Positions 44,573 to 53,347 of a stretch of DNA of 55,370 nucleotides are shown here, one piece after another. Each line of letters opens with the position of its first letter. Position 1 is the first letter of the stretch. Position numbers and translations under genes: made by a program. Source of the stretch: Bacillota bacterium. Lineage in GTDB: Bacteria > Bacillota > Clostridia > Peptostreptococcales > Anaerovoracaceae. The notes below the pieces were generated by a model. The model was not told the DNA's origin and made no database searches. It was given only the letters and a program-made list of their open reading frames with translations. The stretch is taken from contig JAAVYD010000067.1 of the NCBI GenBank assembly GCA_022790955.1, positions 1-55,370 on the forward strand. Reading direction: 5' to 3'.

Positions 44573-46396
44573 TTATCCGATCATCGCTATAAGCTCTTTA
44601 CCCGTAATATCGTCTACATTATATCTGCCCATGCCGAAAAGGCACTGGGGCAGTCCTTTTATAAGCACATTCGTGCGGGGTTCGATGGTAAATGTAGCTT
44701 TTATTCCCATACTCCTGCACACATGCTGACTCAAATCTGAATACTCGCCGTTTGGATACGCCAAAGCCGTTATCTCGTAGCCGGTTTCAGACTGCATCTC
44801 GTTCATCGCCTGCGTAAGATCCCTTTCCATAGCCGCCATAAATTCCTGCTCGCTTTCTCCCGTCAGCATAATCGCTCCTGTTCGAGCTTCATCATCCTCG
44901 TAATCCTGAGCCTGATGCATATCATATGTATGCGTCTGCACTGAAATCACGCTGGAATCCATCATTTCCTTTGCCTGCTCATAGGTGAAATGCGGTTTTA
45001 TAACGATGCCCGTATCCTTATAAGTATCTTTTCCGACAGAACTTCCCACTGCAAAAATAACCGCTTTCATTCCGTATTTTTGAAGTATCGGAAAAGCTAT
45101 ATCATAATTACTCGCGTAACCGTCGTCAAACGTGATCAGCACCGGCTTGTCCGGCAGATCGGTGCCTGAGTACACATAATCGTAAATATCGTCTAACGTC
45201 ACAGCCGTATATCCGTTATCGCGCAGAGCTTTTATCTGACTTTCAAAATTATCCGGCGTTACAACTGAATTTGAATCGGCGTTTTCGTCTATATGATGAT
45301 ACATAAGCACAGGCACGCTGTCCGTATAAATGTCGTCCTGTCTTTCTATGGATATGTTATCATAAACTTTCACATGCTCGGAAACATTTTCCCTCGTCAC
45401 GTAAGTGCCGAAATCCTCAGGCATATAAACGCTTTTATCACCGAACATATACGCGGCTGCCATATCGCCCACCGCATTTCTGAAATGTGTAGCATCGTAA
45501 AAATAGCGAGGCTCGCAGCTTACAGAACTGTACGTAAAATCATAAAACGGCGTGACTTCGGCAAGAGCCGTATAAAATTCTTTAACCTGCCTGGAATCAA
45601 AATGCTGCAAATATTCCGCATAAACAGGAGCGCACGCTACATAAAGATTTATCCCCGACTTCTCGCAGATTTCTTTTATAACCTTTACGCTCTCCATACA
45701 TTCAGATATTTTTCCCATATCCGGCGCAGCCGGCGGATAGTCGGCAAACACAGGATAGCTTTCAAGATAAGTTCCCATATCTCCGATATTTTCTATATCA
45801 CGCGCCCTCTTATCATAAGCACCTGTTTTTTCATCGAATACGTCAAAAGGCTTAGAAAGCTCCGTATCGTTTCTTAATGCAGATAACTTGTCAAAAGAAT
45901 AATTTACCGATGCAAAAAGATATTTAATATAAAAAGCTGCGCCGGACTTTCCGCTCACTTTATAATGCAGCTTATCGTTCAAAGAATCCTCGCCCTCATT
46001 ATAATGAATACCGTTATCTATATAGACATTCAGCACAAGATTCTTCACTTCGTAATTCTCATTAATATATTCAACGGTTTTCTCAACGTCCCACATATCT
46101 GCGCCGTACATTATAAGATTATAGAAATCAGCGTCCAGATATTTATTAAGAGTTTCAACCGGATACGAGCTTGTAGAAGAACAGCCTATAATATAAGAAT
46201 CGTATTCATTGTGATGTTCCTCAAGGTATTCCGTTTTCGCTACCCTTGGATTCAGCGTTTCACTGAAAGAATGCCACGTCAAAAAATCCTGTCCGAATAC
46301 GCCGAAAGGGTTTAACGTAAAATTACACGCCGCGAGAAGCAGCGGCAAAATCAGAACTGTAATTATAAACATCACTATCCATTTTTTAGAGTTCAT
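44573..46396 (-). CDS. Fusion of an SGNH/DltD-like domain and a NodB polysaccharide deacetylase
   Basis: 607 residues. One N-terminal membrane segment (KKWIVMFIITVLILPLLL) then an external part. Residues about 60-330 are SGNH-like: SYIIGCSSTSSYP carries the likely nucleophile Ser and DATHFRNAVG the Asp-His pair, as in DltD and AlgJ proteins. Residues about 365-600 are a NodB-type polysaccharide deacetylase: MYHHIDEN, metal-binding TFDDGYASNYDIAFPIL, THTYDMH and the AYPNGEY motif. It is last in a dlt-like operon, where DltD would be expected. The start follows AAGGTGG; ATG at 46399 or 46396 is likely. Confidence 0.85.
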   Translation of the reverse strand: MNSKKWIVMFIITVLILPLLLAACNFTLNPFGVFGQDFLTWHSFSETLNPRVAKTEYLEEHHNEYDSYIIGCSSTSSYPVETLNKYLDADFYNLIMYGADMWDVEKTVEYINENYEVKNLVLNVYIDNGIHYNEGEDSLNDKLHYKVSGKSGAAFYIKYLFASVNYSFDKLSALRNDTELSKPFDVFDEKTGAYDKRARDIENIGDMGTYLESYPVFADYPPAAPDMGKISECMESVKVIKEICEKSGINLYVACAPVYAEYLQHFDSRQVKEFYTALAEVTPFYDFTYSSVSCEPRYFYDATHFRNAVGDMAAAYMFGDKSVYMPEDFGTYVTRENVSEHVKVYDNISIERQDDIYTDSVPVLMYHHIDENADSNSVVTPDNFESQIKALRDNGYTAVTLDDIYDYVYSGTDLPDKPVLITFDDGYASNYDIAFPILQKYGMKAVIFAVGSSVGKDTYKDTGIVIKPHFTYEQAKEMMDSSVISVQTHTYDMHQAQDYEDDEARTGAIMLTGESEQEFMAAMERDLTQAMNEMQSETGYEITALAYPNGEYSDLSQHVCRSMGIKATFTIEPRTNVLIKGLPQCLFGMGRYNVDDITGKELIAMIG

Positions 46397-46501
46397 CATC
46401 GCCACCTTCCCTCATTTTCTCAAATATTTATACTCGATTATTATTGCAAAATTTTCATTATATACTAAAAATTAAAGCGTTAATATTAATGTCAACAGCT
46501 T

Positions 46502-48061
46502 TTAAAACTGAGCGTAAATAAATTCTGCTGCTACATAACCCTGATCGACAGCGCCGAGCAATATTATCACAAGCAGCGGAACGATAACCGCAAGCCACTG
46601 AACAAATGGATTTTTCTGTTCTAATGTCTTTCGCACCTCGCCGCCTCGTTCCTGATAGGTTTCCACTGCCAATACCACAGCCATGCCAAGCCCGATTACA
46701 ATATAATCAAAACCCGACAGCCCGAAAGCAAACAGCGTGCCATCTGTAAAACTTGACAGCCGGAAATCCGTCACCGACATCTTTATCATATAAAACGCCG
46801 TGAGAAGCCTCGGAGCCCGTGTGATATAACGCCCGATAAATACTATTGCGCAGGTTCTTGCAATCTGAACAAAATGCCAGCCCGCACCTTTCCAATTTAT
46901 CGGCAGCTTTTTCCTTATCTTGGCAAATGTCGGTTCAAGCAAAAGAGAAGCCGTGATTATCGCGCCGTTGTAAAAACCGTATGTTATATATCTGAAATTT
47001 GCTCCATGCCAAATACCGATGACAAAATATATGCAGAATGTCGCTAACGACGTAGCAAATATCCTGCCGAGAGTTCCGCGGAAATGTTTTCTTGCAAATC
47101 CGCCCATTTTTGTGAATCCTTTTGAAAGCGCCAGCGGATAAAACAGATAATCACGCATCCACTGCCCCAGGCTTATATGCCATCTTCTCCAGTAATCGGT
47201 AAGACTGCGGGCAAATATAGGACGCTTAAAATTCTGAATCATATCTATATCGAGCATTTGCGCCGCGCCTCTTGTAATATCTATTCCTCCGGAAAAATCG
47301 CAGTATAATTGTATACAGTATCCGAGCGTTGCAGCCGCCATCATAGAGCCCGAATAAGACGCCGTATTACCGTAAACCTCGTTTACGAATACTCCTGCCC
47401 GCTCCGCAATTACCAACTTTTTAAAATATCCCCACATAGCGAGCTGTATGCCGTATTTTATCTGATCCCAATTTACCGAATGTTCACCCAAAAGCTGCGG
47501 AGCAAGCTGATTGTACCGACTTATCGGACCTTGAATTATCTGCGGAAAAAACGAAACAAATAATGCATACTTCGCAAAATTGCGCTGAGCCTCGTATTTG
47601 CCGCGATACATATCGACCACATAGCCTACCGACTGGAATATATAAAAAGAAACGCCCAGAGGCATCAACAGATTCGGGACGTAAAGAGCAAATCCAGCAG
47701 AAGATTTTATAACCTCAGCCGTAAAAGCCCAGTATTTAAGCATATAAAGCATACCGAAGTTAAAAAGAGCCGCTGCAAGAACTATTCGTTGTTTGGATTT
47801 TTTGATTTTTGCTTTTATTGTCTTTTTTTCTTCAGAAGTCAGGTTTTTAAATTTAAAATTAAGACTGCCGAGCCCTATTCCCGCCAAATACGTGGAAAAT
47901 GTGGTCAGCAGCAGATATATCACAGTCTTTACACCACCGCAAAGGTAAAATGCATAACTTCCTATCAGCAAAAGTATCCACTGAAACTTTTTGGGAATCA
48001 TATAATACAAGATTACAAGAATCACCATAAATCCTAAAAATGTTACCGAAGTAAAAGCCAT
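46502..48061 (-). CDS. dltB: MBOAT-family acyltransferase, DltB-like position
   Basis: 519 residues with about eleven membrane segments. The MBOAT core is intact: YWRRWHISLGQWMRDYL and the active-site His in GIWHGANFRY. In dlt systems DltB moves the carrier-bound aminoacyl group across the membrane. The ATG begins 4 bases after the carrier-protein stop codon, with AGGAG upstream, so translation is coupled. A second MBOAT protein, at 30089, is of the AlgI type and belongs to another pathway. DltB by context; sequence alone would also allow an AlgI-like O-acetyltransferase. Confidence 0.85.
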   Translation of the reverse strand: MAFTSVTFLGFMVILVILYYMIPKKFQWILLLIGSYAFYLCGGVKTVIYLLLTTFSTYLAGIGLGSLNFKFKNLTSEEKKTIKAKIKKSKQRIVLAAALFNFGMLYMLKYWAFTAEVIKSSAGFALYVPNLLMPLGVSFYIFQSVGYVVDMYRGKYEAQRNFAKYALFVSFFPQIIQGPISRYNQLAPQLLGEHSVNWDQIKYGIQLAMWGYFKKLVIAERAGVFVNEVYGNTASYSGSMMAAATLGYCIQLYCDFSGGIDITRGAAQMLDIDMIQNFKRPIFARSLTDYWRRWHISLGQWMRDYLFYPLALSKGFTKMGGFARKHFRGTLGRIFATSLATFCIYFVIGIWHGANFRYITYGFYNGAIITASLLLEPTFAKIRKKLPINWKGAGWHFVQIARTCAIVFIGRYITRAPRLLTAFYMIKMSVTDFRLSSFTDGTLFAFGLSGFDYIVIGLGMAVVLAVETYQERGGEVRKTLEQKNPFVQWLAVIVPLLVIILLGAVDQGYVAAEFIYAQF

Positions 48062-48064
48062 GGA

Positions 48065-48325
48065 CTACTCCTGTTTTGACTGTATTAATTCTATTATGGA
48101 ATCTACCGTATTAAAATTCTCAGGTGTGATATCGTCCACTGTGATCTCTATGCCAAACGTATCGTTCAATGTAGAAATCAAATACACCATATCTAAAGAA
48201 TCTATAATCTCGTCATCCACCAGAGCCGCATCTTCCTGAAAATCATATTCCGGCGCAATAGCAAAGATAATTTCCTGAATAGTATTCTTTAATTCTGTAC
48301 TTATTTCCTGCGTAATGTTACCCAT
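48065..48325 (-). CDS. dltC: Acyl/D-alanyl carrier protein, DltC-like
   Basis: 86 residues, acidic. The phosphopantetheine attachment Ser is in DEIIDSLDMVYLI, with the helical carrier fold around it (TEISTEL region to VDSIIELIQ). It should carry the activated amino acid from the adenylation enzyme to the MBOAT. GGAGG sits 7 bases before the ATG at 48325; an upstream in-frame ATG at 48340 is too close to it. Distinguishing a D-alanyl carrier from another acyl carrier rests on context. Confidence 0.88.
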   Translation of the reverse strand: MGNITQEISTELKNTIQEIIFAIAPEYDFQEDAALVDDEIIDSLDMVYLISTLNDTFGIEITVDDITPENFNTVDSIIELIQSKQE

Positions 48326-48340
48326 GTTATTTTCCTCCAT

Positions 48341-48592
48341 ACTGCTTTTAACGCTGGACTTCCGGCTTATTTAAAAAGCAAGATATTTATAAAAATTTTT
48401 ATATTAATATTTTTACTGCTCGCCGCCTTCACAGGAACAGCAAAACTTTTTTCGATGTTAATATTAATGTTAATTCTCGCAAATATTTCATAAAACTAAC
48501 TAATATATATTGAACAACCTTACTTGTATGATATTTTTATCCAGGATAATTTTCTGCACAACAAAAACACCTGATAAAAATGCTGTTCAATC
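48341..48592. other. Gap inside the dlt-like operon
   Basis: 252 AT-rich bases between the GNAT and carrier genes, with a copy of TTAATATTAATG at 48458-48469. No T-tailed hairpin is evident, so read-through is plausible, and an internal promoter cannot be excluded. Confidence 0.4.
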
Positions 48593-49369
48593 CTAAGTAT
48601 TCCTAATTATAACAGAAGATGTCCAGCCATCGGAAGTAAATCCGTTCTTTTCGTACATCTTACGAGTTTCTTTAAAATCTTTTCTTACCCATACGCGGCA
48701 CTTTTTATCCCCAAAACGCTGAGTAAACTCCTGGGTGAGCTGATCTGCAAGTCCGCTGCCTCTGAACTGATTTCTTACGCAAAGCTGACGAATCTCGTAA
48801 TAAGACTTTTTGCTGCTTACCCTGAGCATCGCTGACAGATCTCCCTCATCCGATCGCCTGCTTAAAAATCTGCTTTCCTCCGCGTCTGCTTCTATTTCTT
48901 TCCTCTCCGGCAGACAAGCTGTCCTATAATCAAAACACTCGTTTAAAATATCTTCCGCTTCATCTGCTGTCACCGACGGTATCTGGGAATCAAGCGTACT
49001 GATATCTGTTTCCGGCAGCCTGGTCATGCGCATGCGTTCAAAAATCTGTTCAAATCCCATATCTTTCCAATAGTCGAGAATATATCTGCTCCTTCCGGGA
49101 CGAAATACTATTTCCATAATGGTGGTTTCCGGCCATTCTATATTCGGCTTTCTGTCTGTATCCAAAATAACATAATAATTGCCCCTGAAAAAGTCCTTTC
49201 TCTGTCTGAATATTAAAAGCCCGCTGTTCCAATTCTGCACATATAGATTTCCCTGGCTTATTTCCTCCCGATAATCGTCCGCTATAAGAGAACTATTAGT
49301 TTCAGTTTTGGCGGTCATATACTTTGTTATCAGAGCTGAAATCTGTTCATAATCAGTTACTTTTTTCAT
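48593..49369 (-). CDS. GNAT-family N-acetyltransferase in the dlt-like operon
   Basis: 258 residues. An N-terminal half of about 120 residues has no recognised family. The C-terminal half is a GNAT domain with the acetyl-CoA loop in LCVRNQFRGSGLADQLTQEF and the closing VRKDFKETRKMYEKNGF strand-helix. It overlaps the end of the adenylation gene by 17 bases, so the two are translated together. GNAT proteins are not part of the classical dltABCD set. It may acetylate an amino group on the activated amino acid or on a wall sugar, but this is inference from position only. No membrane segment is present. Confidence 0.75.
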   Translation of the reverse strand: MKKVTDYEQISALITKYMTAKTETNSSLIADDYREEISQGNLYVQNWNSGLLIFRQRKDFFRGNYYVILDTDRKPNIEWPETTIMEIVFRPGRSRYILDYWKDMGFEQIFERMRMTRLPETDISTLDSQIPSVTADEAEDILNECFDYRTACLPERKEIEADAEESRFLSRRSDEGDLSAMLRVSSKKSYYEIRQLCVRNQFRGSGLADQLTQEFTQRFGDKKCRVWVRKDFKETRKMYEKNGFTSDGWTSSVIIRNT

Positions 49370-50873
49370 TAAAATATCCTTCCTTAAGCTGCGGCCTGTC
49401 TATCTTACCGTTAAGATTTACCGGCAGCCGCTCCATATGCTTAAATACATTCGGCATCATATACTTCGGAAGAATTTTTCTTAGTTCTGCGGCAAATTTC
49501 TCCCATGAGGCGTCGCCTTCATAAATACAAACTATTTTATCTTTTTTATCGTCAAAGAAAACTATGGCAGAAGCTACGCCTTCCAGGCTGTTTACCGCGT
49601 TTTCAACTTCGCCCAGTTCAATTCTGTATCCCATATGCTTAATCTGCCCATCTTCGCGAGATAAATATATTAAAAGACCTTCTTCATTCTGATAAGCAAT
49701 ATCTCCCGTGCGATAAATCCTCTGAGGATACGCCGGATTATTTGGATTAATAACAAAGGCTTGCGCGGTTTTTTCCGGATTACCGTAATATCCCTGGGCA
49801 AGACCTATGCCCCGCACGCAAATCTCTCCCGGCTGACCGGCTGCGACAGGTCTTAGTTCGTTGTCCAAAAGCAGGATTTCTTTATTTCTGCACGGATAAC
49901 CTATCGGGATAATTTCATCATCATTAAACTGTCTGTTTATATGATAATACGTACAGTCAACAGTTACTTCTGTCGGTCCGTACAAATTTGTATATTTGAC
50001 TTCCGGCAGAAATTTCCTCCATATATTAAGCTGTTTGGCGCGCAGCGCTTCGCCGCCTACTATAATTTTTTTAAGATAAGGCATATCCACCGTTCCCAAT
50101 GCACCGGAATTTGCTGCCAAATTAAACGCGGACGTTGCCCAGATAAGAGCTGTAGCTTTTTTCTCTGCGATCTGCTCAAGCAGCATTTTAGGAAGCATAA
50201 AATATTTTTTAGCTAAAATATGGCACGTGCCGCCGCATTTTAATGTAAGATAAATGTCTTTTACAGACAGGTCAAATGAAAACGGCGCCTGATTAGCCAT
50301 TACGTCGTCGCTTGAAATATCGCATTCCTGCGCCATCCAGTCAACGAAATCTATAACGCTGCGATGAGATATTACGATTCCTTTCGGTTCGCCCGTAGAG
50401 CCAGATGTAAAAATCAGGTAAGCCGGATCTATATCCAGCACTCTTTCGCGCAGCTTTTTAAGCATATCTGCCTCCGCTGCTTTTTCTTTTAATTGATTCA
50501 ACGATATAATATCGTAAAATTCTGCAAATCCCGCTGCTTTTTTTTCATTCTCAGGCTGAGATATTATAAACGGCGGATCTAATTGCTCTAAAATCCGCCT
50601 AAGTCTTTTTTCCGGCATCTTGCTGTCCAGGGGAACATAATAATTGCCGCTCAAAATAACGCCCATAAACGCAGCTATAGTATCTGCGCTGCGTTCAACT
50701 AAAACCGGAATCGGACGATTACAGCCGCCTGCAAGCTCTGCTGCCGCCGTGCCTATTCTCTGCGCATTTTCTAAAAGCTGACTGAACGTGAACCCGTTTT
50801 TGTCATCTGCAAAAGCCAGCTTATCCGGCTTTTTCTTTGCCGTTGTTTCCAAATATTCTATTACGTTGAGCAT
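49353..50873 (-). CDS. dltA: Amino acid adenylation enzyme, DltA-like
   Basis: 506 residues. Adenylation motifs in order: FTSGSTGEPKG (phosphate loop), NQAPFSFDLSVKDIY (the DltA-typical substrate region), LYGPTEVTVD, YRTGDIAY, GYRIELGEVENAV and the catalytic Lys in NLNGKIDRPQ. It has no condensation or carrier domain, as expected for a stand-alone DltA that charges D-alanine onto DltC with ATP. The NQAPFSFDLSV block supports D-Ala but does not prove it. Two adjacent ATGs (50876, 50873); AAGGGG spacing favours the second. It opens the operon. Confidence 0.88.
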   Translation of the reverse strand: MLNVIEYLETTAKKKPDKLAFADDKNGFTFSQLLENAQRIGTAAAELAGGCNRPIPVLVERSADTIAAFMGVILSGNYYVPLDSKMPEKRLRRILEQLDPPFIISQPENEKKAAGFAEFYDIISLNQLKEKAAEADMLKKLRERVLDIDPAYLIFTSGSTGEPKGIVISHRSVIDFVDWMAQECDISSDDVMANQAPFSFDLSVKDIYLTLKCGGTCHILAKKYFMLPKMLLEQIAEKKATALIWATSAFNLAANSGALGTVDMPYLKKIIVGGEALRAKQLNIWRKFLPEVKYTNLYGPTEVTVDCTYYHINRQFNDDEIIPIGYPCRNKEILLLDNELRPVAAGQPGEICVRGIGLAQGYYGNPEKTAQAFVINPNNPAYPQRIYRTGDIAYQNEEGLLIYLSREDGQIKHMGYRIELGEVENAVNSLEGVASAIVFFDDKKDKIVCIYEGDASWEKFAAELRKILPKYMMPNVFKHMERLPVNLNGKIDRPQLKEGYFNEKSN

Positions 50874-51145
50874 CATTCCCCTTTTCCGCCGCCTTCCGGC
50901 ATATGCTTTTTAAAATTTTATCCTAAGACGATTAAAAATATTTATTAATTGTTTTGTATAAATAAACTTTTTAAAAGCAAATAAGCATATTATACGAAAA
51001 TCTGCTTTCTTCAATTCCTTCAAAAAATTACGTCTTTATTTATTAAAATAACTTTTATTATGCAAATACTAAAATATAAACCGCTGTGTATTCAAAATAA
51101 TATCTTTCATGCCTATATATGAAATACATTATAAAACAACCATTT

Positions 51146-51163
51146 CTTATTAACACAACGGCT
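51146..51163 (+). repeat. Dispersed CACAACGG element, copy 4
   Basis: CTTATTAACACAACGGCT shares the TTA-x-CACAACGG core with copies at 116-138, 18809-18831 and 19028-19045. Confidence 0.35.
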
Positions 51164-51207
51164 CATATATTATATTTTAATATTTGCATTAATTATATAT
51201 AACAGAC

Positions 51208-51236
51208 TTGACAAATCAATATCATACCATTATATA
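51208..51236 (+). promoter_or_regulatory. Promoter-like sequence facing the tyrS 3' end
   Basis: TTGACA (51208-51213), 17 bases, TATATA (51231-51236). A perfect -35 with ideal spacing but a modest -10. It would transcribe antisense into the end of tyrS, as no plus-strand gene follows. Confidence 0.35.
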
Positions 51237-51261
51237 TCGCGCTATTAATCAAACTTTTAAT

Positions 51262-52488
51262 TTACTTTATAACCACACGATGATATGTTTTCTTGCCCTT
51301 TTTAATAAGAAGCGCATCGTCTTTAAACATATCGAGAGTTACCTGCTGCTTTTTATCTGTAATCTTTTCGTCGTTTACAGTAAGACCTCCCTGCTCGATG
51401 GTTCTGAAACCGTCGCCATTGCTTGAAACGAGTCCTACCTGTTTTATCAGATTTACAAGACCCACGCCGTCGCCTTCAAAATCTGATTTTTTCATTTCAG
51501 TAGTAGGCACGTTAGCCATATCCGCTCCGCCCGCGAACAGAGCCTTCGCTGCCGACTGAGCCTTATCTGCTTCTTCCTTGCCGTGTACAAGTGTTGTAAG
51601 ATCATGAGCTAAGATTTCTTTAGCTTCGTTAAGCTGACTTCCTTCCCATTTTTCCATCTCCGCAATTTCATCAAGAGAACGGAAAGTAAGCATCCTCATA
51701 AATCTGATAACGTCGGCGTCAGCTACGTTTCTCCAATACTGATAAAATTCATAAGGAGTAGTTTTATTTGGATCGAGCCATACCGCGCCGTTGGCAGTCT
51801 TTCCCATCTTTTTGCCTTCGGAATTTAACAGCAGAGTTATAGTCATGGCATAAGCATCCTCGCCCAGCTTGCGTCTTATAAGCTCCGTACCGCCCAGCAT
51901 ATTGCTCCACTGATCGTTTCCGCCAAACTGCATATTACAGCCGTATCTCTGGTATAATTCGTAGAAATCATAGCTCTGCATTATCATGTAATTAAACTCA
52001 AGGAAACTCAGTCCTTTTTCCATGCGCTGCTTATAACATTCCGCAGCAAGCATATGATTAACGGAAAAATGCGGACCTACTTCTCTGAGAAATTCGATAT
52101 AATTAAGACCCATCAGCCAATCTGCGTTATTTACCATAAGAGCTTTGCCATCGGAGAAATCTATAAATCTGCTCATCTGTACCTTAAAGCAGTCGCAATT
52201 ATGCTGAATGGTTTCAGGAGTCATCATCTGGCGCATATCCGTACGACCTGAAGGATCGCCAATCATGCCTGTTCCTCCGCCTATAAGCGCAATCGGCTTA
52301 TTGCCTGCATCCTGCAGGCGTTTCATAAGACACAGCGCCATAAAATGCCCCACATGCAGACTGTCCGCAGTCGGGTCAAAGCCTATATAAAAAGTAGCCT
52401 TGCCGTTATTTACAAGTTCTCTTATTTCATCTTCATCCGTAACCTGAGCTATAAGCCCTCGAGCTACCAATTCTTCATAAATTTCCAT
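51262..52488 (-). CDS. tyrS: Tyrosyl-tRNA synthetase
   Basis: 408 residues. Class I motifs: HVGH in FDPTADSLHVGHFMAL, KMGKT as the KMSKS equivalent, and tyrosine-binding QSYDFYELYQRYGCNMQFGGNDQW. The last 80 residues are an S4-like RNA-binding domain (GLVSSNGDGFRTIEQGGLTVND). The ATG at 52488 follows GGAGG. It lies 53 bases after rpiB and looks co-transcribed. No T-box is seen, though tyrS is often T-box controlled in Firmicutes. Confidence 0.95.
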   Translation of the reverse strand: MEIYEELVARGLIAQVTDEDEIRELVNNGKATFYIGFDPTADSLHVGHFMALCLMKRLQDAGNKPIALIGGGTGMIGDPSGRTDMRQMMTPETIQHNCDCFKVQMSRFIDFSDGKALMVNNADWLMGLNYIEFLREVGPHFSVNHMLAAECYKQRMEKGLSFLEFNYMIMQSYDFYELYQRYGCNMQFGGNDQWSNMLGGTELIRRKLGEDAYAMTITLLLNSEGKKMGKTANGAVWLDPNKTTPYEFYQYWRNVADADVIRFMRMLTFRSLDEIAEMEKWEGSQLNEAKEILAHDLTTLVHGKEEADKAQSAAKALFAGGADMANVPTTEMKKSDFEGDGVGLVNLIKQVGLVSSNGDGFRTIEQGGLTVNDEKITDKKQQVTLDMFKDDALLIKKGKKTYHRVVIK

Positions 52489-52541
52489 ATCTTCCTCCAA
52501 TAATACTGCAAAGTAGAACGAAAACTAATTTTAATATTAAT

Positions 52542-52970
52542 TTAATCTTCTTCCATTAAATCAATTCTTCTCTGATGCCTGCCCTCCTCAAACTGGGCTT
52601 CAAGCCATATTAAGATGAGCTTTTTTACCATTTCAGGCTCTACTACTTTTGCCCCAAACGCTATAATATTAGCGTCATTATGCCGTTTTGCCATTTCCGC
52701 TGTTAATTCATTAGTGCATAATGCACACCTGATACCTCTTACCTTATTACAGACGATAGAAACGCCTATCCCCGTTCCACAGAATACTATACCTCTCTCG
52801 CATTGGCCTGATGCCACTGCCTTAGCTGCTTTCTTTGCAAAAATAGGATAGTCAACCGATGCAGTTGAATTTGTCCCGAAATCTATGATATCATAATTTC
52901 TTTCCACTAAAAATTTCTTAATGGATTCTTTAAGTTCAAAACCCGCATGGTCACTTGCTAATGCTATCAT
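52542..52970 (-). CDS. rpiB: Ribose-5-phosphate isomerase B
   Basis: 142 residues. The start MIALASDHAGFELK, catalytic Cys in FCGTGIGVSIVCNKV and HNDANIIAFGAKVV are signatures of RpiB, which interconverts ribose-5-phosphate and ribulose-5-phosphate. The ATG at 52970 follows GGAGG. It starts 14 bases after the sua5 remnant, in the prfA-sua5-rpiB order common in Firmicutes, with tyrS following. Confidence 0.95.
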   Translation of the reverse strand: MIALASDHAGFELKESIKKFLVERNYDIIDFGTNSTASVDYPIFAKKAAKAVASGQCERGIVFCGTGIGVSIVCNKVRGIRCALCTNELTAEMAKRHNDANIIAFGAKVVEPEMVKKLILIWLEAQFEEGRHQRRIDLMEED

Positions 52971-52984
52971 TTTTTCCTCCACGA

Positions 52985-53347
52985 TTACACATTAATGACA
53001 TTTTTGCCGGCTGCGCTGCGCATTCTGCTCATTACCGCGCTTCCGACACCTTCTTCAGGCACACCTGCTGCAAAAATAACGTCTGTTCCTTCGGAATCGT
53101 ACCTTCGCAGCTCTTTAAAAAACAGACGGGCAGCGGTATCAGCATCCCCGTCAAAATCTATAACGCCGGCTTTTTTTCCTTTGCCTTCTGCCTCTGATAC
53201 GGCTTCTGACACGGCTTTTTTTACCGCGTCGGCATCTCCTGTATACAAAAACAGCTCCGCATTAGTAGCATAATGAGGATATTTAGAGCCGGGATATAAC
53301 ACTTGCGCCTCATCGCCTTCTTCACTGGCGACGAGCCCTACCGGGGG
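52985..53347 (-). pseudogene. C-terminal (Sua5) domain of the threonylcarbamoyl-AMP synthase, out of frame
   Basis: From the shift at a run of five C (minus strand, 53347-53343) the frame one base back reads PVGLVASEEGDEAQVLYPGS then KYPHYATNAELFLY, the Sua5 C-terminal domain of YrdC/Sua5 proteins, ending at 52985. A sixth C would fuse it to the upstream gene. A GTG at 53302 with a GAGG could start a separate protein, but no such free domain is usual. It is either a one-base deletion, a sequencing error, or a minus-one frameshift site. Confidence 0.7.

Larger units (their letters stand above)
50874..51261. other. Promoter region of the dlt-like operon and end of tyrS
   Basis: 388 AT-rich bases. 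A TATAAT (50994-50989, minus strand) is the likely -10 of the operon, though a -35 at proper spacing is poor. The region also holds the fourth CACAACGG copy (51146-51163) and a plus-strand promoter-like sequence at 51208-51236. Confidence 0.45.

Noticed and set aside
45293..45877. 194-codon plus-strand frame opposite the SGNH-deacetylase gene
   Set aside because: It is antisense to a gene with clear catalytic motifs, has no ribosome binding site and no recognisable domain.
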